A stretch of 8,665 nucleotides of DNA, taken from QQUD01 sp039029915. GTDB lineage: Bacteria; Chloroflexota; Anaerolineae; Promineifilales; Promineifilaceae. Of this stretch, positions 1-6,315 are shown one piece after another (positions within the stretch are counted from its first letter, which is position 1; each line of letters opens with the position of its first letter). Under the pieces are notes generated by a model. The model was given only the letters and a program-made list of their open reading frames with translations, was not told the origin of the DNA and ran no database searches. The stretch is from assembly GCA_039029915.1 (NCBI GenBank), contig JBCCFD010000353.1, positions 1-8,665 of the forward strand, read 5' to 3'. The position numbers and the translations under genes were made by a program.

Positions 1-773
1 GAGATTTTGACATTTGCAAACGGCGCAGTGACGTTTGTGGCTGCTTCACCGGTATCAACGATGAAATTAATTGTGTGGTGAGGTGGGGTATAAAGTGGAT
101 TTAAAAAGGAGCTATCCGTTTGTATTAATTGATCAATTTCAACTAAATCGTTCATAAACGGGGTTGCCTTCATTAGGGCCGATATCCCTAATCCGGTGCT
201 CGAGTGCGCCGCTTTGCCTTTTGCCATGACGTTGATTGAACAAAAACCTTTATGGGAGTATACGGGCACCATACAGGTCGGCTCTGCAATAACGCCATAG
301 CGAATGTGCTCATTTTTAAGCATCACTGAATGTTGCGCAAGATATTTTGCACCTTCAAGCCCCCACTCTTCATCAGCTGTAATGACCATGTAGATTGGCT
401 TTTTGAGTGTTTGAGGGTCAATGGCTAAGGCTGCAACTAAGGTGGCTGCTAGGGGCCCTTTCATATCGCAACTGCCACGGCCGTATAACTTGCCCTCCCG
501 AATTTCAGGCGTAAAGGCCGGCCAATCTTGCTCTTGACCTGGCACTGTGTCTACATGAGAACAAAATGCCAGTCCGCTTTCACCGGCTCCAATTTTGGCG
601 ACAATATTTCCCTTGCGCACACCATGTCTGTCCGTGTAATCTGTTCGTTCAATTTCCCATTCAGACTCTTCAAGCATGGTTTGAATATGCTCAATAATTG
701 GCAAATTGCTTAATGATGTGACCGTTGGGATTGAAATAAATTGATTTGCGAGTTGTACAACATCTTGAATCAT
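1..773 (-). CDS. M20-family metallopeptidase/deacylase (ArgE/DapE-like), C-terminus beyond the window
   Basis: This is the N-terminal 257 residues of a zinc-dependent M20 hydrolase. Family members cleave N-acyl or peptide bonds in the cytoplasm (acetylornithine deacetylase, succinyl-diaminopimelate desuccinylase, carboxypeptidases). Visible hallmarks are SHVDTVPG (metal-binding H73, D75), YGRGSCDMKG (bridging D103), ITADEE (catalytic/metal E135 and E136), AEPT (E164) and the dimerisation-domain start KAAHSS with H190. The stretch EPT..VPVYSHKG resembles ArgE-like members more than DapE. The second metal-binding His expected near the C-terminus lies outside the window, and the frame is open to base 1. 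The ATG at 773 is preceded by CAGGA about 8 bases away. It starts 50 bases after the small membrane-protein gene, on the same strand and last in the visible peptide-importer operon. A role in hydrolysing an imported peptide or acyl-amino acid is inferred. The exact substrate cannot be told from sequence. Confidence 0.9.
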   Translation of the reverse strand, partial: MIQDVVQLANQFISIPTVTSLSNLPIIEHIQTMLEESEWEIERTDYTDRHGVRKGNIVAKIGAGESGLAFCSHVDTVPGQEQDWPAFTPEIREGKLYGRGSCDMKGPLAATLVAALAIDPQTLKKPIYMVITADEEWGLEGAKYLAQHSVMLKNEHIRYGVIAEPTCMVPVYSHKGFCSINVMAKGKAAHSSTGLGISALMKATPFMNDLVEIDQLIQTDSSFLNPLYTPPHHTINFIVDTGEAATNVTAPFANVKI

Positions 774-823
774 TATTTTTCCTGTTTTGCTCCCCAAATT
801 TTTGTAGTAGATTGGTTTATTCC

Positions 824-1171
824 CTATCCCAAATTTACCAAAAACCCCAGCCCATACAACAAAACAGCTGACAAAATAAGATAGCCAGCTGTTTTTAAAA
901 ATTTTTCTTTAAGTTTTTCTGCTTTTTGCCAGCGGTGGATAAACGATTCGATAAAGGAAATATAGAAAATCCAAAATATCCCAGCGACAAGGACAGCAAA
1001 TCGGCTGATTAGGCCAATTGTGTAGGAGTTCCACCCAAAGCGATTAAACGATTCGCTTTGGGTAAGCGCCCAGCCACCGCTGATAATAAAACCGTAAAGT
1101 TGAATGGCAACAATACCGGACAGTAAAGCGAGGCTTAGCCACGCAAATATTGTAGCTAACGTCTTGTTCAC
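824..1171 (-). CDS. Small three-helix membrane protein of unknown function
   Basis: I do not recognise this 115-residue protein. It has three hydrophobic segments at about residues 7-30, 52-75 and 94-113. A polar loop with Trp/Gly/Asn lies between the first two (about 31-50). A Lys/Glu/Arg-rich stretch, HRWQKAEKLKEKFLK, lies between the second and third. By the positive-inside rule that basic loop is cytoplasmic and the first loop extracytoplasmic. The start is GTG at 1171, with only a weak GAG-like ribosome site. It begins 15 bases after the oppC stop, so translation may depend on coupling to oppC. The tight spacing supports membership in the transporter operon. It could be an accessory subunit of the permease or an unrelated passenger. 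No catalytic motif is visible. Confidence 0.75.
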   Translation of the reverse strand: MNKTLATIFAWLSLALLSGIVAIQLYGFIISGGWALTQSESFNRFGWNSYTIGLISRFAVLVAGIFWIFYISFIESFIHRWQKAEKLKEKFLKTAGYLILSAVLLYGLGFLVNLG

Positions 1172-1186
1172 TACTCAAACTGTGAC

Positions 1187-2119
1187 TTATTTTCCACGCA
1201 GACGTGGGTCAAGCGCATCACGGAGACCATCACCAATAAAGTTGACGCTGAGTACGGTGAGTGAAATGGCTAAGCCTGGCCAAATAACTCGTGTAGGCGT
1301 TAATGCAATAAAATCTTTGCCGTCAAACAAAAGACGTCCCCAGGTTGGAAAGTCAGATGGGAATCCTAAACCCAAGAAAGAGAGGGCAGATTCGGTAATA
1401 ATGGCGGCTGCAATACCAAGTGCGGCTGCAACCATCACGGGGCTGAGTACATTGGGGAAGATGTGGCGCAGGATAATGCGAAACGGCCGTGTGCCAATAC
1501 TGGTAGCGGCCGTGACAAACTCTTGTTCCTTCACCGACAATACCTCACCTCTTACAACCCTTGCCGTTTGCATCCAGCTTGTGGCACCAATCACACTCAC
1601 AATCAAGATGAAAATCCCTCTTTCTGGTCCAAACGCCTCACGTAGCACATCTCTAAACAGCATAGTGATTACCAATAGCAACGGTAGAACGGGCAGGGCA
1701 AAAAATAAATCAGTCAAACGCATTAAGGGCCCATCAAGAAAATGGAAATATCCCGCTCCAATCCCAATTGATACTCCAAGTGTTAGCGAGATAAGCATCG
1801 CCGTAACGCCAACTGCCAGCGAGATTCGTCCTCCGGCCATGACCTGCGCCAGCATGTCTCGACCAAGATTGTCTGTGCCAAGTGGGTGGGTCAATGACGG
1901 CCCTTGATTCGTTGCTGTAATATCTAAAAAGCCAGGATCAACTGTATAAATAAAAGGGCCAATCAAGACAATAATAACAATTGCCAAAAGAACTGACATG
2001 CCAAAAACAGCCCCTTTGTGCCTTCTAAATTGTCGCCACACATCGCCCCACAGGGAGCGATACTCTTGTTGTTCGGCAGAATCATTTTCAAAACTTTGAT
2101 TTGGTGTAATAGTCGCCAT
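1187..2119 (-). CDS. oppC: OppC/DppC-type peptide ABC transporter permease
   Basis: This is the second membrane subunit of the peptide importer, 310 residues, a usual length for the family. A cytoplasmic N-terminus with RSLWGDVWRQFRRHKGA precedes the first helix (about 38-60). Then comes the family-typical periplasmic HPLGTDNLGRD (78-88), and five further hydrophobic segments at about 100-125, 135-157, 168-185, 225-250 and 281-302. The EAA loop that docks on the ATPases is at about 200-222 (EFVTAATSIGTRPFRIILRH). The C-terminus GDGLRDALDPRLRG is a classic OppC/DppC ending. The ATG is 13 bases after the oppB stop. Its AAAGG ribosome site overlaps that stop, so the two permeases are probably translationally coupled. 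It should pair with the OppB-type subunit. Whether the substrate is di- or oligopeptides, or another family-5 ligand, is not resolvable here. Confidence 0.95.
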   Translation of the reverse strand: MATITPNQSFENDSAEQQEYRSLWGDVWRQFRRHKGAVFGMSVLLAIVIIVLIGPFIYTVDPGFLDITATNQGPSLTHPLGTDNLGRDMLAQVMAGGRISLAVGVTAMLISLTLGVSIGIGAGYFHFLDGPLMRLTDLFFALPVLPLLLVITMLFRDVLREAFGPERGIFILIVSVIGATSWMQTARVVRGEVLSVKEQEFVTAATSIGTRPFRIILRHIFPNVLSPVMVAAALGIAAAIITESALSFLGLGFPSDFPTWGRLLFDGKDFIALTPTRVIWPGLAISLTVLSVNFIGDGLRDALDPRLRGK

Positions 2120-2132
2120 AATTTAAAAACCT

Positions 2133-3146
2133 TTAGTCATACCGAATTCTAGGATCTAATATCCCATATACGATGTCAGCTACTAAATTAAATACCACAA
2201 TGAGGAAAGCAAAAATAAACGTTAAAGTTTGAACAGTTGGAATATCGGCCCCTTGAATAGAAGTAATCAAAAGCTGACCTAATCCATTTACTCTAAAAAT
2301 CTGTTCTGTAATTACGGCACCCGCAAAAATACCCGGTATTTGAATAGCAATCAGTGTCACAACAGGAATCAAGCTGTTGCGCAATACATGAATTAATAAC
2401 ACTGCATTTTCTCGAACACCCTTAGAACGAGCCGTTCGAACATAATCTAGATTCAAGTTATCCAATACAGCTGAGCGGGTGAAGCGGCTTAAACTTGATG
2501 CATTAAAAAGTGCCAAAACAGATATTGGCATAATCATTTGTCTGACTTGTACCACAAAACTGGGCCAATCAGTAACTTTATGTGTCGTGTCATAAAAAGA
2601 TGGGAACCACCCCAACTCGACACTAAAAACAATGATCATCAACAAACCAAGGAAAAATGTTGGAATTGAAAACCCAACCATCGAGACAAATGTGCCGATT
2701 TGGTCAAAAAGAGAATATTGTTTGTAAGCAGAAAGGACGCCTACAGGTACTGCGATTAAAATGCCTAAAATAAATGAGGTTCCTAAAACCCATAACGTTT
2801 GCGGGAGTCTTTCAATAATGATTTCCACGACAGGGCTTCTTGTTTGCCAAGATAATATTCGAGTTCGGTTTGCGCTATCCCCAATTGTTATGCCTGTAGC
2901 TGTTTCAAGTGCGTTTAATGGCTCAAAAATAAAAAACTGACGAAGCCATTTTATATAACGAATACCAAAAGGATCATTAAAGCCTAGAGATTCACGGATT
3001 TGTTCCCTTACTTCCGGCGGAACGGTAAGTGGCAAACTGCCAGTCGGATCATTGGGTGCCAAATCTAAAATTGCAAAAATAATAAAACTTATAAATAAGA
3101 GTGTGGGTATGGCGAGTAAGACTCGCCTAATGATGAATCGGGCCAT
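2133..3146 (-). CDS. oppB: OppB/DppB-type peptide ABC transporter permease
   Basis: This is the first permease subunit, 337 residues from the chosen start. I chose ATG at 3146 (MARFIIRRVLLAIPTL). It matches the usual OppB beginning and has AGGT 6 bases upstream. A longer TTG start at 3191 would put 15 residues inside the intergenic hairpin and is rejected. Helix 1 (about 8-28) is followed by a long extracytoplasmic region containing APNDPT and a LGFNDP-type motif. The remaining helices are at about 117-140, 150-177, 204-218, 258-280 and 305-328. The EAA loop for ATPase contact is at about 234-257 (DYVRTARSKGVRENAVLLIH). The end, YGILDPRIRYD, is typical for the family. The spacer of about 45 residues around 60-105 between helices 1 and 2 is longer than in the Escherichia coli proteins I know. 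The gene lies between the hairpin at 3178-3217 and oppC. Confidence 0.95.
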   Translation of the reverse strand: MARFIIRRVLLAIPTLLFISFIIFAILDLAPNDPTGSLPLTVPPEVREQIRESLGFNDPFGIRYIKWLRQFFIFEPLNALETATGITIGDSANRTRILSWQTRSPVVEIIIERLPQTLWVLGTSFILGILIAVPVGVLSAYKQYSLFDQIGTFVSMVGFSIPTFFLGLLMIIVFSVELGWFPSFYDTTHKVTDWPSFVVQVRQMIMPISVLALFNASSLSRFTRSAVLDNLNLDYVRTARSKGVRENAVLLIHVLRNSLIPVVTLIAIQIPGIFAGAVITEQIFRVNGLGQLLITSIQGADIPTVQTLTFIFAFLIVVFNLVADIVYGILDPRIRYD

Positions 3147-3177
3147 ATGATTACCTGCTTGAGTTGAGCGATAAATA

Positions 3178-3217
3178 GACCCTAAGGGCAAGAAGCTTTA
3201 GCTTCACCCTTAGGGTC
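3178..3217 (-). terminator. Strong hairpin between the binding-protein gene and oppB (attenuator or 3' stabiliser)
   Basis: GACCCTAAGGG (3178-3188) and CCCTTAGGGTC (3207-3217) form a perfect 11-bp stem. An inner GAAGC/GCTTC stem (3192-3196 with 3201-3205, loop TTTA) extends it. It starts about 18 bases after the binding-protein stop. On the minus strand it is followed by TATTTAT rather than a clean T-run, so partial termination or protection of the upstream mRNA is more likely than a full stop. oppB starts about 30 bases later. Confidence 0.7.
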
Positions 3218-3235
3218 TTTAACTAATTAATTATA

Positions 3236-5095
3236 TTAGTTACCGGCACGTGTCCAGTCAGCTACATTCCATAATTCAGAATCCCAAGGATTCATGCGAA
3301 CACCCAACAAAGTGTTTGCGTGAGCAGAAACGCTACCGCGATAAATTAACGGAATCATTCCGCCACCTTGAATGACAAGATCATTCAATTCTTTGACAAT
3401 TTCTGAACGTCTTTCTTGATCGCCAGTTGTTGCCAATTCAGCGTGGAGCGCATCGAATTCAGCATTTGTCCAACGAGCAACGTTACTTCCTAAGAAGTTG
3501 TTGTCAGGGCCAGAAACTTGTGATGAGGTCCAGTTGCCTAAGTAGGATTGGAAGTCCAAACCGCTAGCGCTACTGGTATACATTTCGATATCAGCATAGA
3601 ACTTTCCGTAGGTGTCCGGGCTAGCTGGATCACCACCGAAGAAGACAGATGCATCAATATTGCGTAGTTCAGTTTCTACACCAATCTGTTCCCACATTTG
3701 TTTAACAAATGCTTGTGTTCCTTGACGTACTGAGTTGGTAGATGTTTGATAGAGGATAATCAACGGAATGCCATCAGGTGTTTCACGAATACCATCCCCA
3801 TCCGTATCAAGATAACCTGCTTCATCAAGAAGCGCGTTAGCACCAGCAATATCTTGGGTTAAGCAGGAGTCATTTTCAGTTGAAACAAAAGCTGCAGGAC
3901 CTGGAATGACATTACAAGTTGCTCGACCGGCAGCACCATAGCCAGTTTGAACTAAAATATTGCGGTCAATGGCCATTGATAATGCTTGGTAAACGACAGG
4001 ATCAGTCAAGAATGGATGTGCATTTTCACCGTCCATGAAGACGGAGCGATCATCACCCAACGCTGGATCGGGGTTTGTTTGGTTAATCATCAAACGTTCT
4101 ACGCTTGTTGCGAAGGCAGAAACAACTTTACCGTTACCAGCCAGTTCCATGGTGCTCAAAATTTCTGGTTCAACTTGAAGGTTCCAAGCGTAATCGGCTT
4201 CGCCAGTTTCTAAAACTGAACGTGCCGCTGCGGCTGCATCACCACCACCTTTGAGGAAGAGTTCGCTAAAGAATGGTTTATTGGCATCGCGATAATTATC
4301 GTTAGCCGCATAAAGAACAGAATCGTTAGCACGGAATTCAACAACCGTGAATGGTCCTGTTCCTACTGGACCAAAGTTTTGATCTGAACATTCTTGAGCC
4401 GCGGCACCAACACAATCCGCAAACTGAGCTTGCTGGATAATAGGTGCTTGGTTAGAAACGAATGGTTGGTATGGGAATGGCGTAGGCTCGTTAAATGTAA
4501 TAACAACTGTTAAATCATCTGTTGCTTCGACAGAGGCAATGCCTTCGTAGAAGTTAGAGGCAGAACAGCCTGTGTCTGGGTTGCTGCAATACTCATAGGT
4601 GAAAACAACATCTGCAGATGTGAAGGGGGTACCGTCTGACCATAAAACACCTTCTTTCAATGTCCAGGTGATTTGGGTTAAATCTTCAGATACGCCACCA
4701 TTGTCTAAAGTTGGAATTTCAGCGGCCAATCTTGTTTCAAGCTCACCGATTTCATTGTAAAGTGCCAATGGTTCAATAACAACAGAAGAGGTATCAATTT
4801 CTTTTGTACCACCTGAGAGGTATGGGTTTAGATTGGATGGTGCTTGCCAATAAATGACCGTTACACGTCCACCTTGCCCACGAGCGCCTTCCGTAACTGT
4901 TTCAACAACTGTTTCCGTGACTGTTTCAGTTTCAGTTACAACACGTGTTACTTCAACTTCCTCAGTAACCGTTTCCGTGACTGTTTCAGTTTCAGTTACA
5001 ACACGTGTTACTTCAACTTCAACGGTTTCTGGTGAACAAGCCACAGCTACAAGCGCTAGAACTGCAAGCAAAAGAAATGTCGATATTTTTTTCAT
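3236..5095 (-). CDS. oppA: Family-5 peptide-binding lipoprotein with Val/Thr/Glu repeat stalk
   Basis: This is the extracytoplasmic substrate-binding subunit (SBP_bac_5), 619 residues. A lipoprotein signal peptide (MKKISTFLLLAVLALVAVAC) ends at a lipobox with C20 as the predicted acylated residue. Residues about 23-69 form a low-complexity stalk with two 18-residue copies (E26-V43, E46-V63) of EVEVTRVVTETETVTETV. The binding fold follows from about residue 76. It includes LNPYLSGG, the family signature around 141-166 (ITWTLKEGVLWSDGTPFTSADVVFTY), and the C-terminal ELWNVADW. Six further cysteines (170/177, 228/236, 394/411) sit in near pairs that could form disulfides. D430-T-D432-G-D434-G resembles a calcium loop. 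AAGGAG 6 bases before ATG 5095 is the best ribosome site in the operon. The gene is flanked by a possible promoter upstream and a hairpin downstream. The ligand is unknown; peptides are the default, but family 5 also includes nickel, glycan and opine binders. Confidence 0.95.
   Translation of the reverse strand: MKKISTFLLLAVLALVAVACSPETVEVEVTRVVTETETVTETVTEEVEVTRVVTETETVTETVVETVTEGARGQGGRVTVIYWQAPSNLNPYLSGGTKEIDTSSVVIEPLALYNEIGELETRLAAEIPTLDNGGVSEDLTQITWTLKEGVLWSDGTPFTSADVVFTYEYCSNPDTGCSASNFYEGIASVEATDDLTVVITFNEPTPFPYQPFVSNQAPIIQQAQFADCVGAAAQECSDQNFGPVGTGPFTVVEFRANDSVLYAANDNYRDANKPFFSELFLKGGGDAAAAARSVLETGEADYAWNLQVEPEILSTMELAGNGKVVSAFATSVERLMINQTNPDPALGDDRSVFMDGENAHPFLTDPVVYQALSMAIDRNILVQTGYGAAGRATCNVIPGPAAFVSTENDSCLTQDIAGANALLDEAGYLDTDGDGIRETPDGIPLIILYQTSTNSVRQGTQAFVKQMWEQIGVETELRNIDASVFFGGDPASPDTYGKFYADIEMYTSSASGLDFQSYLGNWTSSQVSGPDNNFLGSNVARWTNAEFDALHAELATTGDQERRSEIVKELNDLVIQGGGMIPLIYRGSVSAHANTLLGVRMNPWDSELWNVADWTRAGN
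4911..5020 (-). repeat. 60-bp-period tandem repeat encoding the lipoprotein stalk
   Basis: Bases 4911-4960 and 4971-5020 are identical over 50 bases and offset by 60. They encode the two 18-residue Val/Thr/Glu blocks. Identity at nucleotide level, including silent positions, points to a recent duplication or gene conversion rather than convergent composition. The 60-base unit keeps the reading frame. Confidence 0.9.
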
Positions 5096-5101
5096 GTTCT
5101 T

Positions 5102-5107
5102 CTCCTT
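5102..5107 (-). promoter_or_regulatory. Strong ribosome-binding site of the binding-protein gene
   Basis: AAGGAG on the minus strand lies 6 bases before ATG 5095. It is clearly stronger than the sites of oppD, oppF, oppB, oppC and the small membrane protein, which fits higher expression of the binding protein. Confidence 0.8.
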
Positions 5108-5170
5108 AAATAATTTGAAAAATAGATTTCTTTAATTTCTTGTCTAATTTTGATTTTTTTAAATAGAAAA

Positions 5171-5178
5171 CCTCCTTG
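5171..5178 (-). promoter_or_regulatory. Orphan Shine-Dalgarno-like sequence upstream of the binding-protein gene
   Basis: AAGGAGG occurs on the minus strand about 75 bases before the binding-protein start, with no ATG, GTG or TTG at a usable distance after it. It lies at the predicted 5' end of a transcript from the internal promoter, like the mRNA-stabilising SD sequences known from Bacillus cry3A leaders. Its role here is inferred. Confidence 0.35.
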
Positions 5179-5184
5179 TTTTAA

Positions 5185-5214
5185 AATGTAGTTAGGCTAG
5201 AGTGGTGCTGTCAG
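5185..5214 (-). promoter_or_regulatory. Tentative internal promoter for the binding-protein gene
   Basis: On the minus strand, CTGACA (5214-5209) and TACATT (5190-5185) are 18 bases apart, with five and four consensus bases. The 156-base gap between oppF and the binding-protein gene is long for this operon, which makes an internal start plausible. The predicted transcript would begin around 5178. Confidence 0.35.
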
Positions 5215-5228
5215 TTTTATCAACCGAC
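5210..5228 (-). repeat. Small hairpin downstream of oppF
   Basis: In minus-strand RNA, GUCGGUU and AACUGAC pair over 7 bp, including one G-U, around the 5-base loop GAUAA. The hairpin begins 24 bases after the oppF stop. No U-tract follows, so termination is unlikely to be strong. One arm overlaps the -35 candidate of the binding-protein gene. Confidence 0.3.
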
Positions 5229-5251
5229 AACTTGCTCAATAATGAACTTAT

Positions 5252-6193
5252 TTATGGGGTTGGAATGCCTTTAACAAGGCTTTCCGCAACAAAGTGTCCA
5301 GGTGAAACCTCCACCATTCTAGAATTTTCTTCTGAATAGGTAAAGTTTGGATCCATGATTAGACGCTTTCTGCCTCGCTCTTTAGCTGGGTCAGGAATTG
5401 GCACTGCAGATAAGAGGACCTGTGTATACGGATGAACAGGATTTTCGTAGAGCTCATTGGTTTCAGCATACTCAACAATTTTTCCTTTAAACATAACCGC
5501 AACCCGATCGCAAATATAGCGAATCATACTCAGATCGTGGGCGATAAAGAGATAAGTCAATTTGAATTTTTCTTGTAAATCCTGCAGAAGATTGACAACC
5601 TGAGCTTGAATTGACACGTCCAGTGCGGAGATTGGTTCATCTGCTACAATGAACTCTGGTTGAACTGCTAAAGCTCGCGCTATTCCAATTCTTTGTCGTT
5701 GACCACCAGAAAATTCGTGCGGATACCGATTCAAAAATTGCGGATTAAGTCCTACGATTTCGAGTAGTTCCTGAATTCTGTCCGTCCTTTCGTTTTTCGG
5801 TAAAAGATTGTGAACTTGTATGGGTTCTTCGATAATGCTTCCAACGGTCATTCGGGGATTGAGGCAGGCTTGAGGATCCTGGAAAATCATTTGCATATTT
5901 CGGCGAATTTTTCTGAGCGGTTCACCATTTAATTTGGCAATATTTTGCCCTTTAAACTCTATTGAGCCTGACGACGGTTCATACAGGCGTAGTATTGTGC
6001 GGCCCGTTGTACTTTTACCACTGCCTGATTCACCAACCAAACCTAGCGTTTCACCCGGTTTGATATCAAAGCTAATATCATCAACCGCTTTGACTGCACC
6101 AATTTGGCGCTGAATAATGATCCCTTGAGTGATGGGGAAATGTTTGACTAATTGATTCACACGAACAAGTGGTTCAGATGAAGATGATGCCAT
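5252..6193 (-). CDS. oppF: OppF-type peptide ABC transporter ATP-binding protein
   Basis: This is a cytoplasmic ATPase subunit of 313 residues with every motif intact. It has Walker A GESGSGKST (54-62), the Q-loop FQDP (Q105), the signature SGGQRQR (162-168), Walker B FIVADEP (181-187), the D-loop SALD (189-192) and the H-loop AHD (H219). The peptide-transporter C-terminal domain begins at HPYTQVLLSAVPIPDP (about 254-269). The tail MVEVSPGHFVAES resembles tails I recall from Firmicutes AppF/OppF. It should form a heterodimer with the OppD-type ATPase under the OppB/OppC pair. The ATG at 6193 has an AAGG ribosome site at a slightly long spacing of about 10 bases. It lies 120 bases after oppD, with inverted repeats in the gap. 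The order D-F-A-B-C is that of the Bacillus subtilis app operon as I remember it. Confidence 0.96.
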   Translation of the reverse strand: MASSSSEPLVRVNQLVKHFPITQGIIIQRQIGAVKAVDDISFDIKPGETLGLVGESGSGKSTTGRTILRLYEPSSGSIEFKGQNIAKLNGEPLRKIRRNMQMIFQDPQACLNPRMTVGSIIEEPIQVHNLLPKNERTDRIQELLEIVGLNPQFLNRYPHEFSGGQRQRIGIARALAVQPEFIVADEPISALDVSIQAQVVNLLQDLQEKFKLTYLFIAHDLSMIRYICDRVAVMFKGKIVEYAETNELYENPVHPYTQVLLSAVPIPDPAKERGRKRLIMDPNFTYSEENSRMVEVSPGHFVAESLVKGIPTP

Positions 6194-6216
6194 TGTGATG
6201 ATACCTTGCCTTTATT

Positions 6217-6270
6217 TAAGTCAAATGCAAAACCCATTCAGATAATTTGAAGTGCGGGGCGTTTGACTTA
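6217..6270 (-). repeat. 12-bp imperfect inverted repeat before oppF
   Basis: TAAGTCAAATGC (6217-6228) and GCGTTTGACTTA (6259-6270) pair with one mismatch around a 30-base loop. They lie in the oppD-oppF gap, just upstream of the oppF ribosome site. Both arms contain the TTGAC/GTCAA core seen at the operon promoter, so this could be a protein-binding site as well as an RNA hairpin. Confidence 0.45.
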
Positions 6271-6273
6271 GAA

Positions 6274-6315
6274 GAGTTGCAACAGTCGGTCTTTTATAAA
6301 AAGGATTTGCAACTC
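6274..6315 (-). repeat. 9-bp inverted repeat at the oppD stop codon
   Basis: GAGTTGCAA (6274-6282) and TTGCAACTC (6307-6315) are perfect inverted copies around a 24-base loop. The loop has its own small CTTTT/AAAAG hairpin (6291-6295 with 6299-6303). The arm nearest oppD overlaps its TGA stop. No T-run follows, so it is not a canonical terminator. An mRNA-processing or stability element is possible. Confidence 0.5.

Noticed and set aside
1104..1907. Long plus-strand open frame of 267 residues
   Set aside because: It lies antisense to oppC, its translation is low-complexity Ser/Pro/Thr-rich without a domain, and the oppC frame has full family motifs.
3147..3191. N-terminal extension of oppB from a TTG at 3191
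   Set aside because: It begins inside the intergenic hairpin, and the ATG at 3146 has a proper ribosome site and the family-typical N-terminus.
4854..5135. Plus-strand frame rich in Thr/Val/Ser opposite the lipoprotein stalk
   Set aside because: Its composition is the antisense reflection of the tandem repeat. It has no ribosome site or domain.
5210..5228. Terminator after oppF
   Set aside because: The hairpin is short, includes a G-U pair and is not followed by a T-run, so it is listed only as a small hairpin.
6196..6223. Possible promoter TTGACT / TATCAT just before oppF
   Set aside because: The spacer is only 15 bases and the -10 would end about 4 bases before the ATG, leaving no room for a leader or the AAGG site.
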